Assembly (NCBI RefSeq): GCF_000350165.1
Contig: NZ_CAUI01000023.1
Span: 248,001-312,000, forward strand
Source: Halanaerobium saccharolyticum subsp. saccharolyticum DSM 6643
Lineage (GTDB): Bacteria > Bacillota > Halanaerobiia > Halanaerobiales > Halanaerobiaceae
Length of the DNA: 64,000 bases
Direction of reading: 5' to 3'
The translations under genes were made by a program, and so were the position numbers. The notes under the pieces were generated by a model. That model did no database searches. It was not told the DNA's origin and saw nothing but the letters and a program-made list of their open reading frames with translations. Positions 9,794 to 17,907 of this stretch are shown piece after piece; position 1 is the stretch's first letter; each line of letters starts with the position of its first letter.

Positions 9794-9822
9794 ATTATAT
9801 ATTATTTACTTTATTATTGCAA
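9794..9822 (-). promoter_or_regulatory. Sigma-A-type promoter of the T-box-argGH transcript
   Basis: TTGCAA (-35, 9817-9822), a 17-bp spacer and TATAAT (-10, 9794-9799) on the minus strand, positioned to start RNA just upstream of T-box Stem I. Together with the T-box this accounts for most of the 9447-9894 gap; no ORF is seen there. Confidence 0.8.
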
Positions 9823-9894
9823 GTATTTTCGGACTATATTCCAACAGATTTTAATTTTAAGTATTTATATGTTACGTAAAATCATCACTTACTG

Positions 9895-10836
9895 TTATAA
9901 TTCTAATTGCCGAACTTCTTCTAAGGTTGGAAGTGCTGCCATTGCACCACTAGCGGAAGCCGCAAGTGAACCAGAATAATTTGCAAACTTAAGTGTTTTT
10001 TCTAAAAATTTATTATCAATCTCAGTCATTTTTAAATCTGCCTGATTGAAATTATATAAAACTCCTGACATGAAAGCATCACCAGCTCCAGTTGTATCAA
10101 CTGCATCAACTTTAAAGGCCTCGACAAAGCCGAGATCATTTAAGTAATAATATGAGCCTTTACTGCCACAGGTAATAAATAATACTGGAATATCATATTC
10201 GGCTTCTAAAATCTCTGCCCCTTTTTCAATATCGGTTTCTCCAGTTAAAAACTCCAGTTCTTCTTCTGAAACTTTAACTATATCTACCTGATCCATCACA
10301 GATAAGATAATCTCTTTAGCCTCATCCAGTGAGTCCCAGAGCATTTCACGCAAATTAGGATCATAGGAAATAAGCATCTCATTTTGATGGGCTAATTCTA
10401 TCCCCTTTTTAGTTGCTGACCTCGCTGGTTCATCAATTAAAGAAATTGAGCCGAAGTGATAGATTTTATTCTGCTCAAAAAGTTTTGCATCAATTTCATC
10501 TTCTCTTAAGAATCGATCAGCACTCGGATCTATGTAAAAATCAAAACTGCGGTCTCCATCTTCATCTAAAGTAACAAAGGTAATAGCTGTTTTAGCCTCA
10601 TCTGTTAAGACCAGGTTTTCAATATTAACGTTTTCTGACTGCAGTTTTTTAGCTAAAAAATTCCCTAAAACATCATTACCAACCTTACCGACAAAACTTA
10701 CATCTACTCCCAGTCTGCTTAGAGCAACAGCGACATTGGCTGGTGCCCCACCTGGATTTTTACGAAAGTCCATATTTTGATCATCTAATGGTGTAAAATC
10801 AATTAAAGCCTCACCTAAAGTTATTACTCCCTGCAT
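9895..10836 (-). CDS. Fructokinase, PfkB family
   Basis: 313 residues. GEALIDFTP at the N-terminus, NPGGAPANVAVALSRLG (sugar-binding PfkB motif 1) and DTTGAGDAFMSGVLY (catalytic Asp and anion hole, motif 2). These fit bacterial ScrK-type fructokinases that make fructose-6-P in the cytoplasm. It is apparently a single-gene unit: it starts behind AGGAGG and has its own promoter with a palindrome overlapping the -35. No sucrose transporter or hydrolase lies nearby. Confidence 0.88.
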   Translation of the reverse strand: MQGVITLGEALIDFTPLDDQNMDFRKNPGGAPANVAVALSRLGVDVSFVGKVGNDVLGNFLAKKLQSENVNIENLVLTDEAKTAITFVTLDEDGDRSFDFYIDPSADRFLREDEIDAKLFEQNKIYHFGSISLIDEPARSATKKGIELAHQNEMLISYDPNLREMLWDSLDEAKEIILSVMDQVDIVKVSEEELEFLTGETDIEKGAEILEAEYDIPVLFITCGSKGSYYYLNDLGFVEAFKVDAVDTTGAGDAFMSGVLYNFNQADLKMTEIDNKFLEKTLKFANYSGSLAASASGAMAALPTLEEVRQLEL

Positions 10837-10876
10837 TGAAAAATCCTCCTTATTAAATTAAAAAAACATTTATTTT

Positions 10877-10911
10877 ATTATAACATAAATAAAGCCAAAT
10901 CAATATTGATT
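10877..10911 (-). promoter_or_regulatory. Promoter of fructokinase with overlapping palindromic operator
   Basis: Minus-strand TGTTATAAT (extended -10; TATAAT at 10877-10882) with TTGATT as a -35-like hexamer at a short 15-bp spacing. A perfect 14-bp palindrome AATCAATATTGATT (10898-10911) covers the -35, a plausible repressor or activator site. The cognate regulator is not in the window. Confidence 0.55.
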
Positions 10912-10963
10912 ATAATAATACTTTGGTCTATATTTTCCATATATAAATTATTAATAATGCTAT

Positions 10964-11716
10964 CTATTTCCTTGTATATAAAATCTTTTCTCCCGGTTCA
11001 GCAATTTCAGCAACTCGAGTCCGATCGGAATTAAATCTCTCTTTAAAGAATCTAGTGATATCATAGTTATCAGCAAAATGAATGGGAATGAAAAGAGAAG
11101 GCATAATTTCTTCAATAAAATATTCTCCTGCTAAATAAAAATGCTCTTCTAAACGAGGATCAACCGGTACAAAGGCAATATCAATAATTTTCCCTGTAAG
11201 TTTATCAACTTCTCTTTTATATTCTCTCTCTTCTCTTTTCTGAACTTTGGCACTGAATTTTTTCCACTTCCACCAGTTTAAATCTCCGGCATGGAAAATA
11301 CTTAAATCCTCAAGCTCAACTAAAAAAGATACTCCTTCATCTGTACTACCATAACTTGAAATCTCGACATCTCCCAGCTTAAATTCTTCATCTTTTTCCA
11401 TTAAATAGAGATTAGCTTTATTTTTTAACTCTGCCTCTGGCTCTACCTCAGCTGCTAAAATATAATTTACATTATCACAATATTTTTCCCACTCAAAAAT
11501 AACTTTATTATAATGATCATGGTGGCTGTGAGAAACAAAAACATAAGCTTCATTTATATTTTTAAAAGTATCTTCCCTAATAATTCCTTTCTCTAGAGAG
11601 CTTGCAAGTGCTTTTTTCTGCTGTGGCTCATCTTTAAAATAATCAAAGATAAATAATTTATCTTTAACTCTAACTGCTGTTCCACTGTGAAACAAATGAT
11701 ATATTTCTGTCTGCAT
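10964..11716 (-). CDS. MBL-fold metallo-hydrolase (UPF0173/RNase Z-like fold)
   Basis: 250 residues. AYVFVSHSHHDHYNKVIF is the metallo-beta-lactamase HxHxDH motif; FHAGDLNWWKW supplies the later metal Asp and FIPIHFADNY the last His. Residues around 150-170 are a charged insertion (KREEREYKREVDK). The short single-domain form resembles UPF0173-type hydrolases of unknown substrate. It has its own SD (GGAGGAGAT) and lies between ThiF-like and fructokinase genes without obvious functional linkage. Confidence 0.78.
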   Translation of the reverse strand: MQTEIYHLFHSGTAVRVKDKLFIFDYFKDEPQQKKALASSLEKGIIREDTFKNINEAYVFVSHSHHDHYNKVIFEWEKYCDNVNYILAAEVEPEAELKNKANLYLMEKDEEFKLGDVEISSYGSTDEGVSFLVELEDLSIFHAGDLNWWKWKKFSAKVQKREEREYKREVDKLTGKIIDIAFVPVDPRLEEHFYLAGEYFIEEIMPSLFIPIHFADNYDITRFFKERFNSDRTRVAEIAEPGEKILYTRK

Positions 11717-11841
11717 ATTTAATCATCTCCTCCGGATAAGATTAACAAAGAAATTTAATTTTCTCAAGTGTAAGAGTTACAATTTTTGAGACGAATATCT
11801 TTCTAAATCAGTTAAATACAAATATGAACATCTGTGCAACT

Positions 11842-12513
11842 CTATTTTAATTCAATTTTTTCTATTTGACTGCTTAATAAGTCAATATGCAGCAGCTGAT
11901 TTTTTAAATAATTATCAAATTCAAGTAAATATTTTAAAGCTTCCAGTACCTGGACAGAAGCAGTTACTGTTACAGCTGGTGAAAAAACAGCTGGAGTTTC
12001 CTTTTTGGCTGAACCAGCAAAAACATCTTTTAAACGCAGCTTAGATTCAGGCAGCACCAGCATAATCTGAGCAAAAAACCCTTCTATTCCGGCATGGATA
12101 AAGGGAAGTTCATTTTCCAGAGCCAGCTGATCTAAGATAAAGCGCGATTCAAAATTATCCATCCCGTCAAAGATAATATCTATATCTTCTGGGATTTTAG
12201 TTGCCATAGATATTTTTTCATTTCTAGCAACTATTTCAGTTTCTAAATCAAACTCTTTTAAAAACTCAACTGCCGCTTCAACTTTAGGCCTCCCAATATC
12301 TTTTTTACCATAGCAAAGCTGACGATTGAGATTAGTTATTTCAACCAAATCATAATCATAAAGATAGATTTTATTTACTCCAACCCGCTGCAGCTGTAGG
12401 GCCTGATTGGTCCCTAGTCCTCCTGTGCCGGCAATCATAATATTTAATTTTTCTAACTGCTGCTGTTGTTTTTTATTAAATAATTTTTCCTGTCTTTTTA
12501 GATAATCTTTCAT
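11842..12513 (-). CDS. ThiF/MoeB/HesA-type E1-like adenylyltransferase
   Basis: About 223 residues. N-terminal Rossmann motif MIAGTGGLGTNQALQLQRVGV, YDYDLVEITNLNRQ for ATP/Mg, and FDGMDNFESRF. Family members adenylate the C-terminal Gly-Gly of a ubiquitin-like sulfur carrier. The MoaD-like gene overlaps immediately upstream, so that is the likely partner. It is short and has no CxxC zinc pairs or obvious catalytic Cys, unlike full MoeB/ThiF. The ATG at 12513 has AGGAGG 6 nt upstream; an ATG at 12519 overlaps the moaD stop. Confidence 0.85.
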   Translation of the reverse strand: MKDYLKRQEKLFNKKQQQQLEKLNIMIAGTGGLGTNQALQLQRVGVNKIYLYDYDLVEITNLNRQLCYGKKDIGRPKVEAAVEFLKEFDLETEIVARNEKISMATKIPEDIDIIFDGMDNFESRFILDQLALENELPFIHAGIEGFFAQIMLVLPESKLRLKDVFAGSAKKETPAVFSPAVTVTASVQVLEALKYLLEFDNYLKNQLLHIDLLSSQIEKIELK

Positions 12514-12515
12514 AA

Positions 12516-12800
12516 TCATCCTCCTGCCGATGGTGGAAATAAAGTTACTGTATCCTGATTATCAATTTTGGTTTCAAGCCCTTCCAAATGGATAACATTA
12601 TGACCGTTGACCAGAATAATTGAACCGGGAGCGATACTGCCATCTGACTCCAGTAATTTCTGACTAAAATAGCCGTCAAAATCTTGATCCAGCTTTTTAA
12701 TTAGCTTAGAAATAGTGGTTTCTCCCTCCAACTCATATTCAACCCCTGGACTTTTTAAATTAATTTTAAATAAAGAATAGAATTTAACTATCAATGCCAT
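12516..12800 (-). CDS. MoaD/ThiS-like sulfur-carrier protein
   Basis: About 94 residues from the ATG at 12800 (AAAGG SD about 9 nt upstream; GTG/ATG at 12809/12806 are too close). Beta-grasp pattern with C-terminal TLFPPSAGG, the diagnostic Gly-Gly that is thiocarboxylated. MoaD supplies sulfur for the dithiolene of molybdopterin/tungstopterin. Located between the AOR and the E1-like gene, it fits tungsten-cofactor supply for AOR. Its coding sequence runs into the thiF-like gene. Confidence 0.88.
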   Translation of the reverse strand: MALIVKFYSLFKINLKSPGVEYELEGETTISKLIKKLDQDFDGYFSQKLLESDGSIAPGSIILVNGHNVIHLEGLETKIDNQDTVTLFPPSAGG

Positions 12801-12824
12801 TTGCATCACCTTTCAATATTAAAA

Positions 12825-12857
12825 TTCCACCCAGTTCCCGGCAGAGAACTGAGTGGA
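12825..12857 (-). terminator. Hairpin between AOR and moaD-like genes
   Basis: TCCACTCAGTTC pairs with GGAACTGGGTGGA around a short loop, followed on the minus strand by ATTTTAATATT. It may be a leaky terminator or an mRNA-processing hairpin letting AOR be made in excess of the cofactor-carrier genes. Confidence 0.6.
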
Positions 12858-12907
12858 TTTAAATTGCTCAATTAAAATCAGCCACTAATTTAATTCTAAC
12901 TAAGTTA

Positions 12908-14716
12908 TTATTTAATTTTAAGATCCTTAAATTTCTGGTCACTAATCCAGCCATCTTCTTCCCAGCCGCGATGTTTATAATATTCGGGCAAAATCTCTTT
13001 ATATTTTGAAGCATTTCCTTTCAAAGGTCCATCAACAATTGGCTCAGTTAAGAAACGCTCTGGAAGTTTATCAGTATCTGGGGTTACACCCGCCTCATAA
13101 TTGAATAAGCGCTCTAAGTTCCATATTCTTTCTCCAACTTCAAGCAGAGATTCAGATGTATAATCAAATTTTGTGCCTGCATTGATTATTTCTCTGTAAT
13201 CATCTAGTCCCAAAGCAAAAGAAGTAAAGAGACACATCCCACTTGAATCAATTACAGCAGTTAGATCCTGAAAGATAATAACCCATTCTGGTTTTCCTTT
13301 TAACTCCTGGGGGTCAAGTTTTTCTGGTACACCAAGTACCTCTGGAGAAACCATATAGCCCCTTACATGACAACCTCCACGGTTGGAAGTAGCATAACTT
13401 AATCCATGGCCCTGTAGTCCACGTGGATCATAAGCCGGTAATTCCTGTTTCTTAACACTCATTGAAAACTCAGGATGGCCCTTGGAATCGGCAAAACGGT
13501 ATGATCCTTCTGCCATGGCATCTCCTATACCTTCTCTATAACCCATCTTTTGAGTATAATAAACAATTGACTCGGAAGAACCAAATTTAAGTTCTGGACC
13601 ATTTGCCAGTTCTTCTCTATCTATATAGCCTTTTTCATACATTTCCATGGCACAGGCAATTGTAGCACCAGCAGAAATAGTATCCATTCCAAGGTCATTA
13701 CAAATATAGTTTGCTTCTACAATCGCATTTAAATCCTTCACACCACAGTCTGCTCCAAAAGCCCAACCTGTTTCATATTCCGGACCTTCCCCGGAACGAC
13801 CATTTGGTAATTTAGTATCCCTACTACAGCGGATTGGACAAGCATAACAACCTTTATTACCCTGCAGATATCCTTTTTCCACCAGTGCTTCTCCAGATAC
13901 TTCAGCAACATCTTCATAAGTAGATTCCTGAAAGTTTCTAGTCGGATAAACTCCAGTAGAATTACAAATGTTATCAAGAACTTTAGTTCCTAATGCAGGT
14001 AAACCCTCACCAGTAACTCCATCTTCTTTGAGCATTTTAGTCTGTTTCTGAACTACTTTCAGCATTTCATCCTTAAAATATTCGACCTGTTTATCCTTAG
14101 CTCTTACTACAATAGCTTTTAAATTCTTAGAACCCATAACTGCACCAACCCCGGTTCTACCGGCAGCTCGATCCTTGTCATTCATAATTGAAGCAAATTT
14201 CACTAAATTTTCTCCAGCAGGTCCAATACAGCTAACTCTAGCATCGAGAGCATCCATAGCCTCTAACAGATAATCGGTAGTTTCATAAACTCCCTTACCC
14301 CAGATTTCAGAAGCATCTTTAAGCTCAACTTTTTCTCCTTCGATTGATAGGTAAAGTGGTCTTTCAGCCTTACCTTCAAAAATAATAATATCATTGCCAC
14401 TAAATCTCAATTCAGCACCAAAAAACCCACCTGAATTACTGCTGGCAATAGTACCTGTTAAAGGGCCTTTGGTAACAACCATATAACGGCCACCAGTAGA
14501 TGCTGCTGTTCCAGTTAAAAGCCCAGTAGCATAAATCAATTTATTTTCGGGGCTTAATGGATCAACCTTAGGGTCAATTTCATCATACAGAATTTTTGAA
14601 GCTAAGCCTCTACCACCAAGATATTTTTTTACATTTTCACCTGAAATTGTTTCTCTAGTAATTTCCTCATTTGTCAAATCTACTCTTAAAACTTGATATT
14701 CATAAATTTTTCCCAT
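12908..14716 (-). CDS. Aldehyde ferredoxin oxidoreductase (tungsten-dependent AOR family)
   Basis: About 602 residues, full length. Oxidises aldehydes to carboxylates, reducing ferredoxin, using a bis-tungstopterin and a [4Fe-4S] cluster. Seen: N-terminal VLRVDLTNEEI, the GGRGLASKILYDE region, cluster cysteines GCYACPIRC with the distant Cys in SSGMCLF, and YDPRGLQGHGLSYATSNRGGCH, all AOR-family hallmarks. Start: an ATG at 14716 with AGGAGG upstream; a TTG at 14722 is also possible. The 5' leader is a Moco/Tuco-type riboswitch. The flanking radical SAM, MoaD-like and E1-like genes support a W-cofactor role. Confidence 0.93.
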   Translation of the reverse strand: MGKIYEYQVLRVDLTNEEITRETISGENVKKYLGGRGLASKILYDEIDPKVDPLSPENKLIYATGLLTGTAASTGGRYMVVTKGPLTGTIASSNSGGFFGAELRFSGNDIIIFEGKAERPLYLSIEGEKVELKDASEIWGKGVYETTDYLLEAMDALDARVSCIGPAGENLVKFASIMNDKDRAAGRTGVGAVMGSKNLKAIVVRAKDKQVEYFKDEMLKVVQKQTKMLKEDGVTGEGLPALGTKVLDNICNSTGVYPTRNFQESTYEDVAEVSGEALVEKGYLQGNKGCYACPIRCSRDTKLPNGRSGEGPEYETGWAFGADCGVKDLNAIVEANYICNDLGMDTISAGATIACAMEMYEKGYIDREELANGPELKFGSSESIVYYTQKMGYREGIGDAMAEGSYRFADSKGHPEFSMSVKKQELPAYDPRGLQGHGLSYATSNRGGCHVRGYMVSPEVLGVPEKLDPQELKGKPEWVIIFQDLTAVIDSSGMCLFTSFALGLDDYREIINAGTKFDYTSESLLEVGERIWNLERLFNYEAGVTPDTDKLPERFLTEPIVDGPLKGNASKYKEILPEYYKHRGWEEDGWISDQKFKDLKIK

Positions 14717-14743
14717 AATCAATTATACCTCCTTTAGATTTAC

Positions 14744-14832
14744 TCTTCTTTCCAAGCACGGGAGGCTGAGTCATTTCTTCCTCAACCCAGCGGTCTAATT
14801 TCCTTAGAAAACTCCTTAGGCAAAAAGACTCG
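14744..14832 (-). promoter_or_regulatory. Moco/Tuco riboswitch upstream of AOR
   Basis: The minus-strand leader contains GAGGAAGAAATGACTCAGCC and then CTCCCGTGCTTGGAAAG. This closely follows the conserved 3' core of the molybdenum-cofactor riboswitch as I recall it from the E. coli moaA leader. Stem GGTTGAG/CTCAGCC (14781-14787 with 14764-14770) encloses the conserved GAAGAAATGA loop. A second hairpin TCTAA-GGAAA-TTAGA (14794-14808) stands where Moco aptamers carry the larger P2/P3 arm. The lack of a P3 matches the variant reported for tungsten-cofactor genes. AAAGGAGG lies about 20 nt downstream, allowing translational control. Confidence 0.82.
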
Positions 14833-14837
14833 AAGGT

Positions 14838-14868
14838 ATATTAGTACTTATTAAACTTAACAAGTCAA
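14838..14868 (-). promoter_or_regulatory. Possible promoter of the AOR transcript
   Basis: TTGACT at 14863-14868 and TAATAT at 14838-14843, spacer 19 bp (a 16-17 bp alternative gives TACTAA). The predicted RNA start coincides with the beginning of the riboswitch. Confidence 0.45.
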
Positions 14869-14940
14869 ATTCCTGCTTTAATTTTCAAAATATTAAAATT
14901 ATTTTATTCACATTTAAAGCAGCTTTTATTTTCAATTTTA

Positions 14941-16242
14941 TTATGGACATTGAATTACACCTCGAGCCCATAAGCAGTCTCCACAAACTGGAAACTGATT
15001 CCCGTGGCAGTCTTCTTTGTTTTCTTTAGACATTTCACAGCCTGAACATTGAGTACAATCTGAAAAAGGAAATTCTTTAACTTTTTTGCGAAATTTTTTA
15101 AAATCATCACTGTTCCAAATTTCTGAGAGCCCCGATTCTGATATTTTTCCTAATGAATATTTATTGATATGCTTTTCGCGCTCTCTAATATAAAGGTCAT
15201 AACTGTGCATTAGAGCAATACAAGGACTAATCTCTCCCTGCCAGTTAACTGCAATTGAGCCATCTTCTACAAACTTACAATAGCCCCGATGAGGATTAAA
15301 TGGTACCTGAGTTGTACTAATTGAGCTTGATTTTCCGCCGACTGCAGCCAGATCACGAATAATATCTTCCCTCAAATCAGTTGGAGGTAGATAAATTTCG
15401 GGTCTATGTTCAGTTCTGATTTTAGGTTGAGAGCGGCTAATAGAAAAAGAATATAATATTTCAGCTGACATATCTTCAGTATATGGAAGTAGATTTGTTA
15501 AAAAAATAAAAGAAGCCCCTATTCTACGAGCCAATTTACGCAAATCCCTAAGTTCCTCAACATTTGATTTCATAATCACATATTCGATGCCAATCTCACA
15601 TTCACTTTGTTTTTTATCCCGAAGATTACGAAAATAGTTTACATTTTTAATTACAGTCTTTAATTCTGCTCCCGATCGAATATCAGCCATTGTCTCCGGC
15701 GAAGTTCCATCCACAGAAACTACCAGACTGTTAAGTCCAGCCTCCAGTAATTCTGAAGCTTTATCTTTATTCAACAAAAGTCCATTTGTAATCATCTGAG
15801 TTTTAACTTTTAGTTCAGAAGCCAACTCAATCATCTCTGCAATTTGAGGATGAAAAAGAGGCTCGCCAATCCCCCAGAATGAAACTTTTTTCAGGCCTTC
15901 AAAATCTTTTAGTCCATTTATTAATTTTTTATAATCTTCCATTTTCATAAAACCCATTTCTTCATCCCAGGAATGCCTAACACAGGTTTTACAGTTTAAG
16001 TTACAGTCACTTGTAGGCTCTACATAAACTTTTGTCAGCCGGGGATCAGCTCTTTCAATATAAATTCCATCACTATTGAATTTAATTTTAATCTCTGTTT
16101 CAGAATCAATTCCTAATTTTTTTCTGATTTCTTTTGGCAGCTCAAGTTTTCCATTTTTCAGTTTGAGCTCTAAATTTTTTGGAAGCTCTTCATTTAAACC
16201 ATCACTACGCCAGAACTGTGGATTGTTGATTAAAAATTGCAT
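14941..16242 (-). CDS. Radical SAM/SPASM maturase for tungsten oxidoreductase, with AbrB-like N-terminal domain
   Basis: 433 residues. The radical SAM motif CNLNCKTC (CxxxCxxC) is at about residues 80-87, followed by SFWGIGEPLFHP. The C-terminus is cysteine-rich (CKFVEDGS, GEISPCIALM, DCTQCSGCEMSKENKEDC, PVCGDCLWARGVIQCP), as in SPASM auxiliary-cluster domains. Adjacent to AOR it matches the tungsten-cofactor oxidoreductase maturase type. Residues about 25-62 (KNGKLELPKEIRKKLGI and following) read like an AbrB/SpoVT swapped-hairpin domain, unusual on a radical SAM enzyme. It has its own promoter and a GGAAGGAG SD. Confidence 0.85.
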   Translation of the reverse strand: MQFLINNPQFWRSDGLNEELPKNLELKLKNGKLELPKEIRKKLGIDSETEIKIKFNSDGIYIERADPRLTKVYVEPTSDCNLNCKTCVRHSWDEEMGFMKMEDYKKLINGLKDFEGLKKVSFWGIGEPLFHPQIAEMIELASELKVKTQMITNGLLLNKDKASELLEAGLNSLVVSVDGTSPETMADIRSGAELKTVIKNVNYFRNLRDKKQSECEIGIEYVIMKSNVEELRDLRKLARRIGASFIFLTNLLPYTEDMSAEILYSFSISRSQPKIRTEHRPEIYLPPTDLREDIIRDLAAVGGKSSSISTTQVPFNPHRGYCKFVEDGSIAVNWQGEISPCIALMHSYDLYIREREKHINKYSLGKISESGLSEIWNSDDFKKFRKKVKEFPFSDCTQCSGCEMSKENKEDCHGNQFPVCGDCLWARGVIQCP

Positions 16243-16324
16243 TATCTACTCCTTCCTGCTAGATGTGTACTTTAAAGACAGCAAATTTAAAATTGATAAG
16301 TAGTTTTAATATTTAGATACTTAT

Positions 16325-16353
16325 ATTTTATCTTTACTGGCAACTCTTTGCAA
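16325..16353 (-). promoter_or_regulatory. Promoter of the radical SAM maturase gene
   Basis: Minus-strand TTGCAA (16348-16353), 17-bp spacer, TAAAAT (16325-16330), immediately downstream of the terminator that ends the nhaC transcript. The leader is about 75 nt. Confidence 0.75.
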
Positions 16354-16373
16354 TATTTATCTGAGATTTTCAA

Positions 16374-16406
16374 GAAAAAAAGCCAGCCTTAGACCAAGGC
16401 TGGCTT
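16374..16406 (-). terminator. Strong terminator after the nhaC-family gene
   Basis: AAGCCAGCCTT pairs perfectly with AAGGCTGGCTT (4-nt loop), followed on the minus strand by a run of T. It separates the nhaC transcript from the tungsto-enzyme cluster. Confidence 0.92.
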
Positions 16407-16452
16407 GAAAAAATAATATAAAGACTCTATTAAACTGCAAGTCTTAATTAAA

Positions 16453-17826
16453 TTAGTTGTTCACCACTTCCATAACTTCATCTTCTTCTTCCCAATCCCA
16501 TGGTTCTTTTCTAATTAAGGAATCAGCAAATGGGATATAGATTGAGGCGATACCAATTACTGCTAATATTCCCTGATACCATAAAAGAGGTATTATTTGG
16601 AATGGACCAACTGCACCTTCTGTTAATCCCATAACAAGAAGAATCTGAGCTCCATAGGGGAGTGCTCCCTGCATAACACAGGCAAAGATATCAAGTAAAA
16701 CAGCACTTCGTCTGGGATCTACTTTAAACTTAGTTGATATGTTTTTGGCTATTGGACCATTAATAATTATTGAAACTGTGTTATTTGCTATTGCTGCATC
16801 TGTGATAGCAATAAGTCCTGCTATTCCCAATTCAGCTGTATTTTTACTATTAATTTTTTTACTAATTGAATTAACAATAAACTGAAGTCCGCCAGCTTTT
16901 CTCATCATTTCTGCCAAACCACCAGTTATTAGTGAAACAAGGAAAACATTAATCATAGAAGTAAATCCATTATAAATCTCTTGCGGGAATGTTAAGAAAG
17001 TAAGATCTCCATAAAAAATCCCAATTATTCCAGATAAAACAATTCCAGAAGTTAGGACAACAAATACATTACCACCCATAACAGCAAACATTAACACAAA
17101 CAGATAGGGGATAATTTTAACTAAGCTATAACTATATTCTGCAGTTTGAATAGCTTCTGGAGTTCCTGAAAAGAAAAACAAGAGAATCATAGTTATTATT
17201 GCTGCAGGAATAGCAATATAGATATTTATTCTAAATTTATCTCTCATTTTAACTCCCTGAGTTGTTGTAGCTGCGATTGTTGTATCAGAAATAATTGATA
17301 AGTTATCACCAAACATTGAGCCACCAATTACAACTGCCATAATAAATGGAAGACTAAGTCCAGTCTTATCAGCAAATCCGAGGGCAATTGGTGCTACAGC
17401 CGCTAATGTTCCCATAGAAGTACCAGTAGAAACAGATATAAAACCAGATATCAAAAATAAGCCAATGGTTATAAATTGAACAGGTATTAATGATAATCCT
17501 AAATTAACAACTGAATCTACTCCACCCATTGCGCTTGAAACTGTAGAAAAACCTCCTGCAAGCAGATAGATCATACACATAATCATTATGTTTCTTTCTC
17601 CCAGTCCAGTTAAAAATGTATTCATCTTTTCTTCCATTGTTCCCTCAAACATCATAAATGCAATAACTACACCTATTGATACAGCAACCGGCATTGGAAA
17701 TTGATAAAATGCATTATTTACCCCGCGAAGATTTAATACAATTCCTGTACCTAGATAAATGGCCAAAAAGATAATAAACGGAAATAAAGCTTTAGCATTA
17801 CCCTTTTTGATTTCAGTGTTTTTCAA
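16453..17826 (-). CDS. NhaC-family Na+/H+ antiporter or related exchanger
   Basis: 457 residues with about 11-12 hydrophobic segments. FGDNLSIISDTTIAATTTQGV and GALPYGAQILLVMGLTEG are typical NhaC-family helices, and GFISVSTGTSMGTLAAVAPIA fits the same family (which also holds malate/lactate:Na+ exchangers). The start is a TTG at 17826 with GGGGG 7 nt upstream. It lies 81 bp after the gamma-lyase gene and probably shares its transcript. The pairing with an amino-acid lyase could mean substrate exchange, but sodium/proton antiport in a halophile is the simpler reading. Confidence 0.85.
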   Translation of the reverse strand: MKNTEIKKGNAKALFPFIIFLAIYLGTGIVLNLRGVNNAFYQFPMPVAVSIGVVIAFMMFEGTMEEKMNTFLTGLGERNIMIMCMIYLLAGGFSTVSSAMGGVDSVVNLGLSLIPVQFITIGLFLISGFISVSTGTSMGTLAAVAPIALGFADKTGLSLPFIMAVVIGGSMFGDNLSIISDTTIAATTTQGVKMRDKFRINIYIAIPAAIITMILLFFFSGTPEAIQTAEYSYSLVKIIPYLFVLMFAVMGGNVFVVLTSGIVLSGIIGIFYGDLTFLTFPQEIYNGFTSMINVFLVSLITGGLAEMMRKAGGLQFIVNSISKKINSKNTAELGIAGLIAITDAAIANNTVSIIINGPIAKNISTKFKVDPRRSAVLLDIFACVMQGALPYGAQILLVMGLTEGAVGPFQIIPLLWYQGILAVIGIASIYIPFADSLIRKEPWDWEEEDEVMEVVNN

Positions 17827-17907
17827 AGTAGTTCCCCCTAATATAATGTGGTTTTAATTTAAAACTAAATATTTTTTAAAAATAAATATGTAAAACCATA
17901 AATCATT

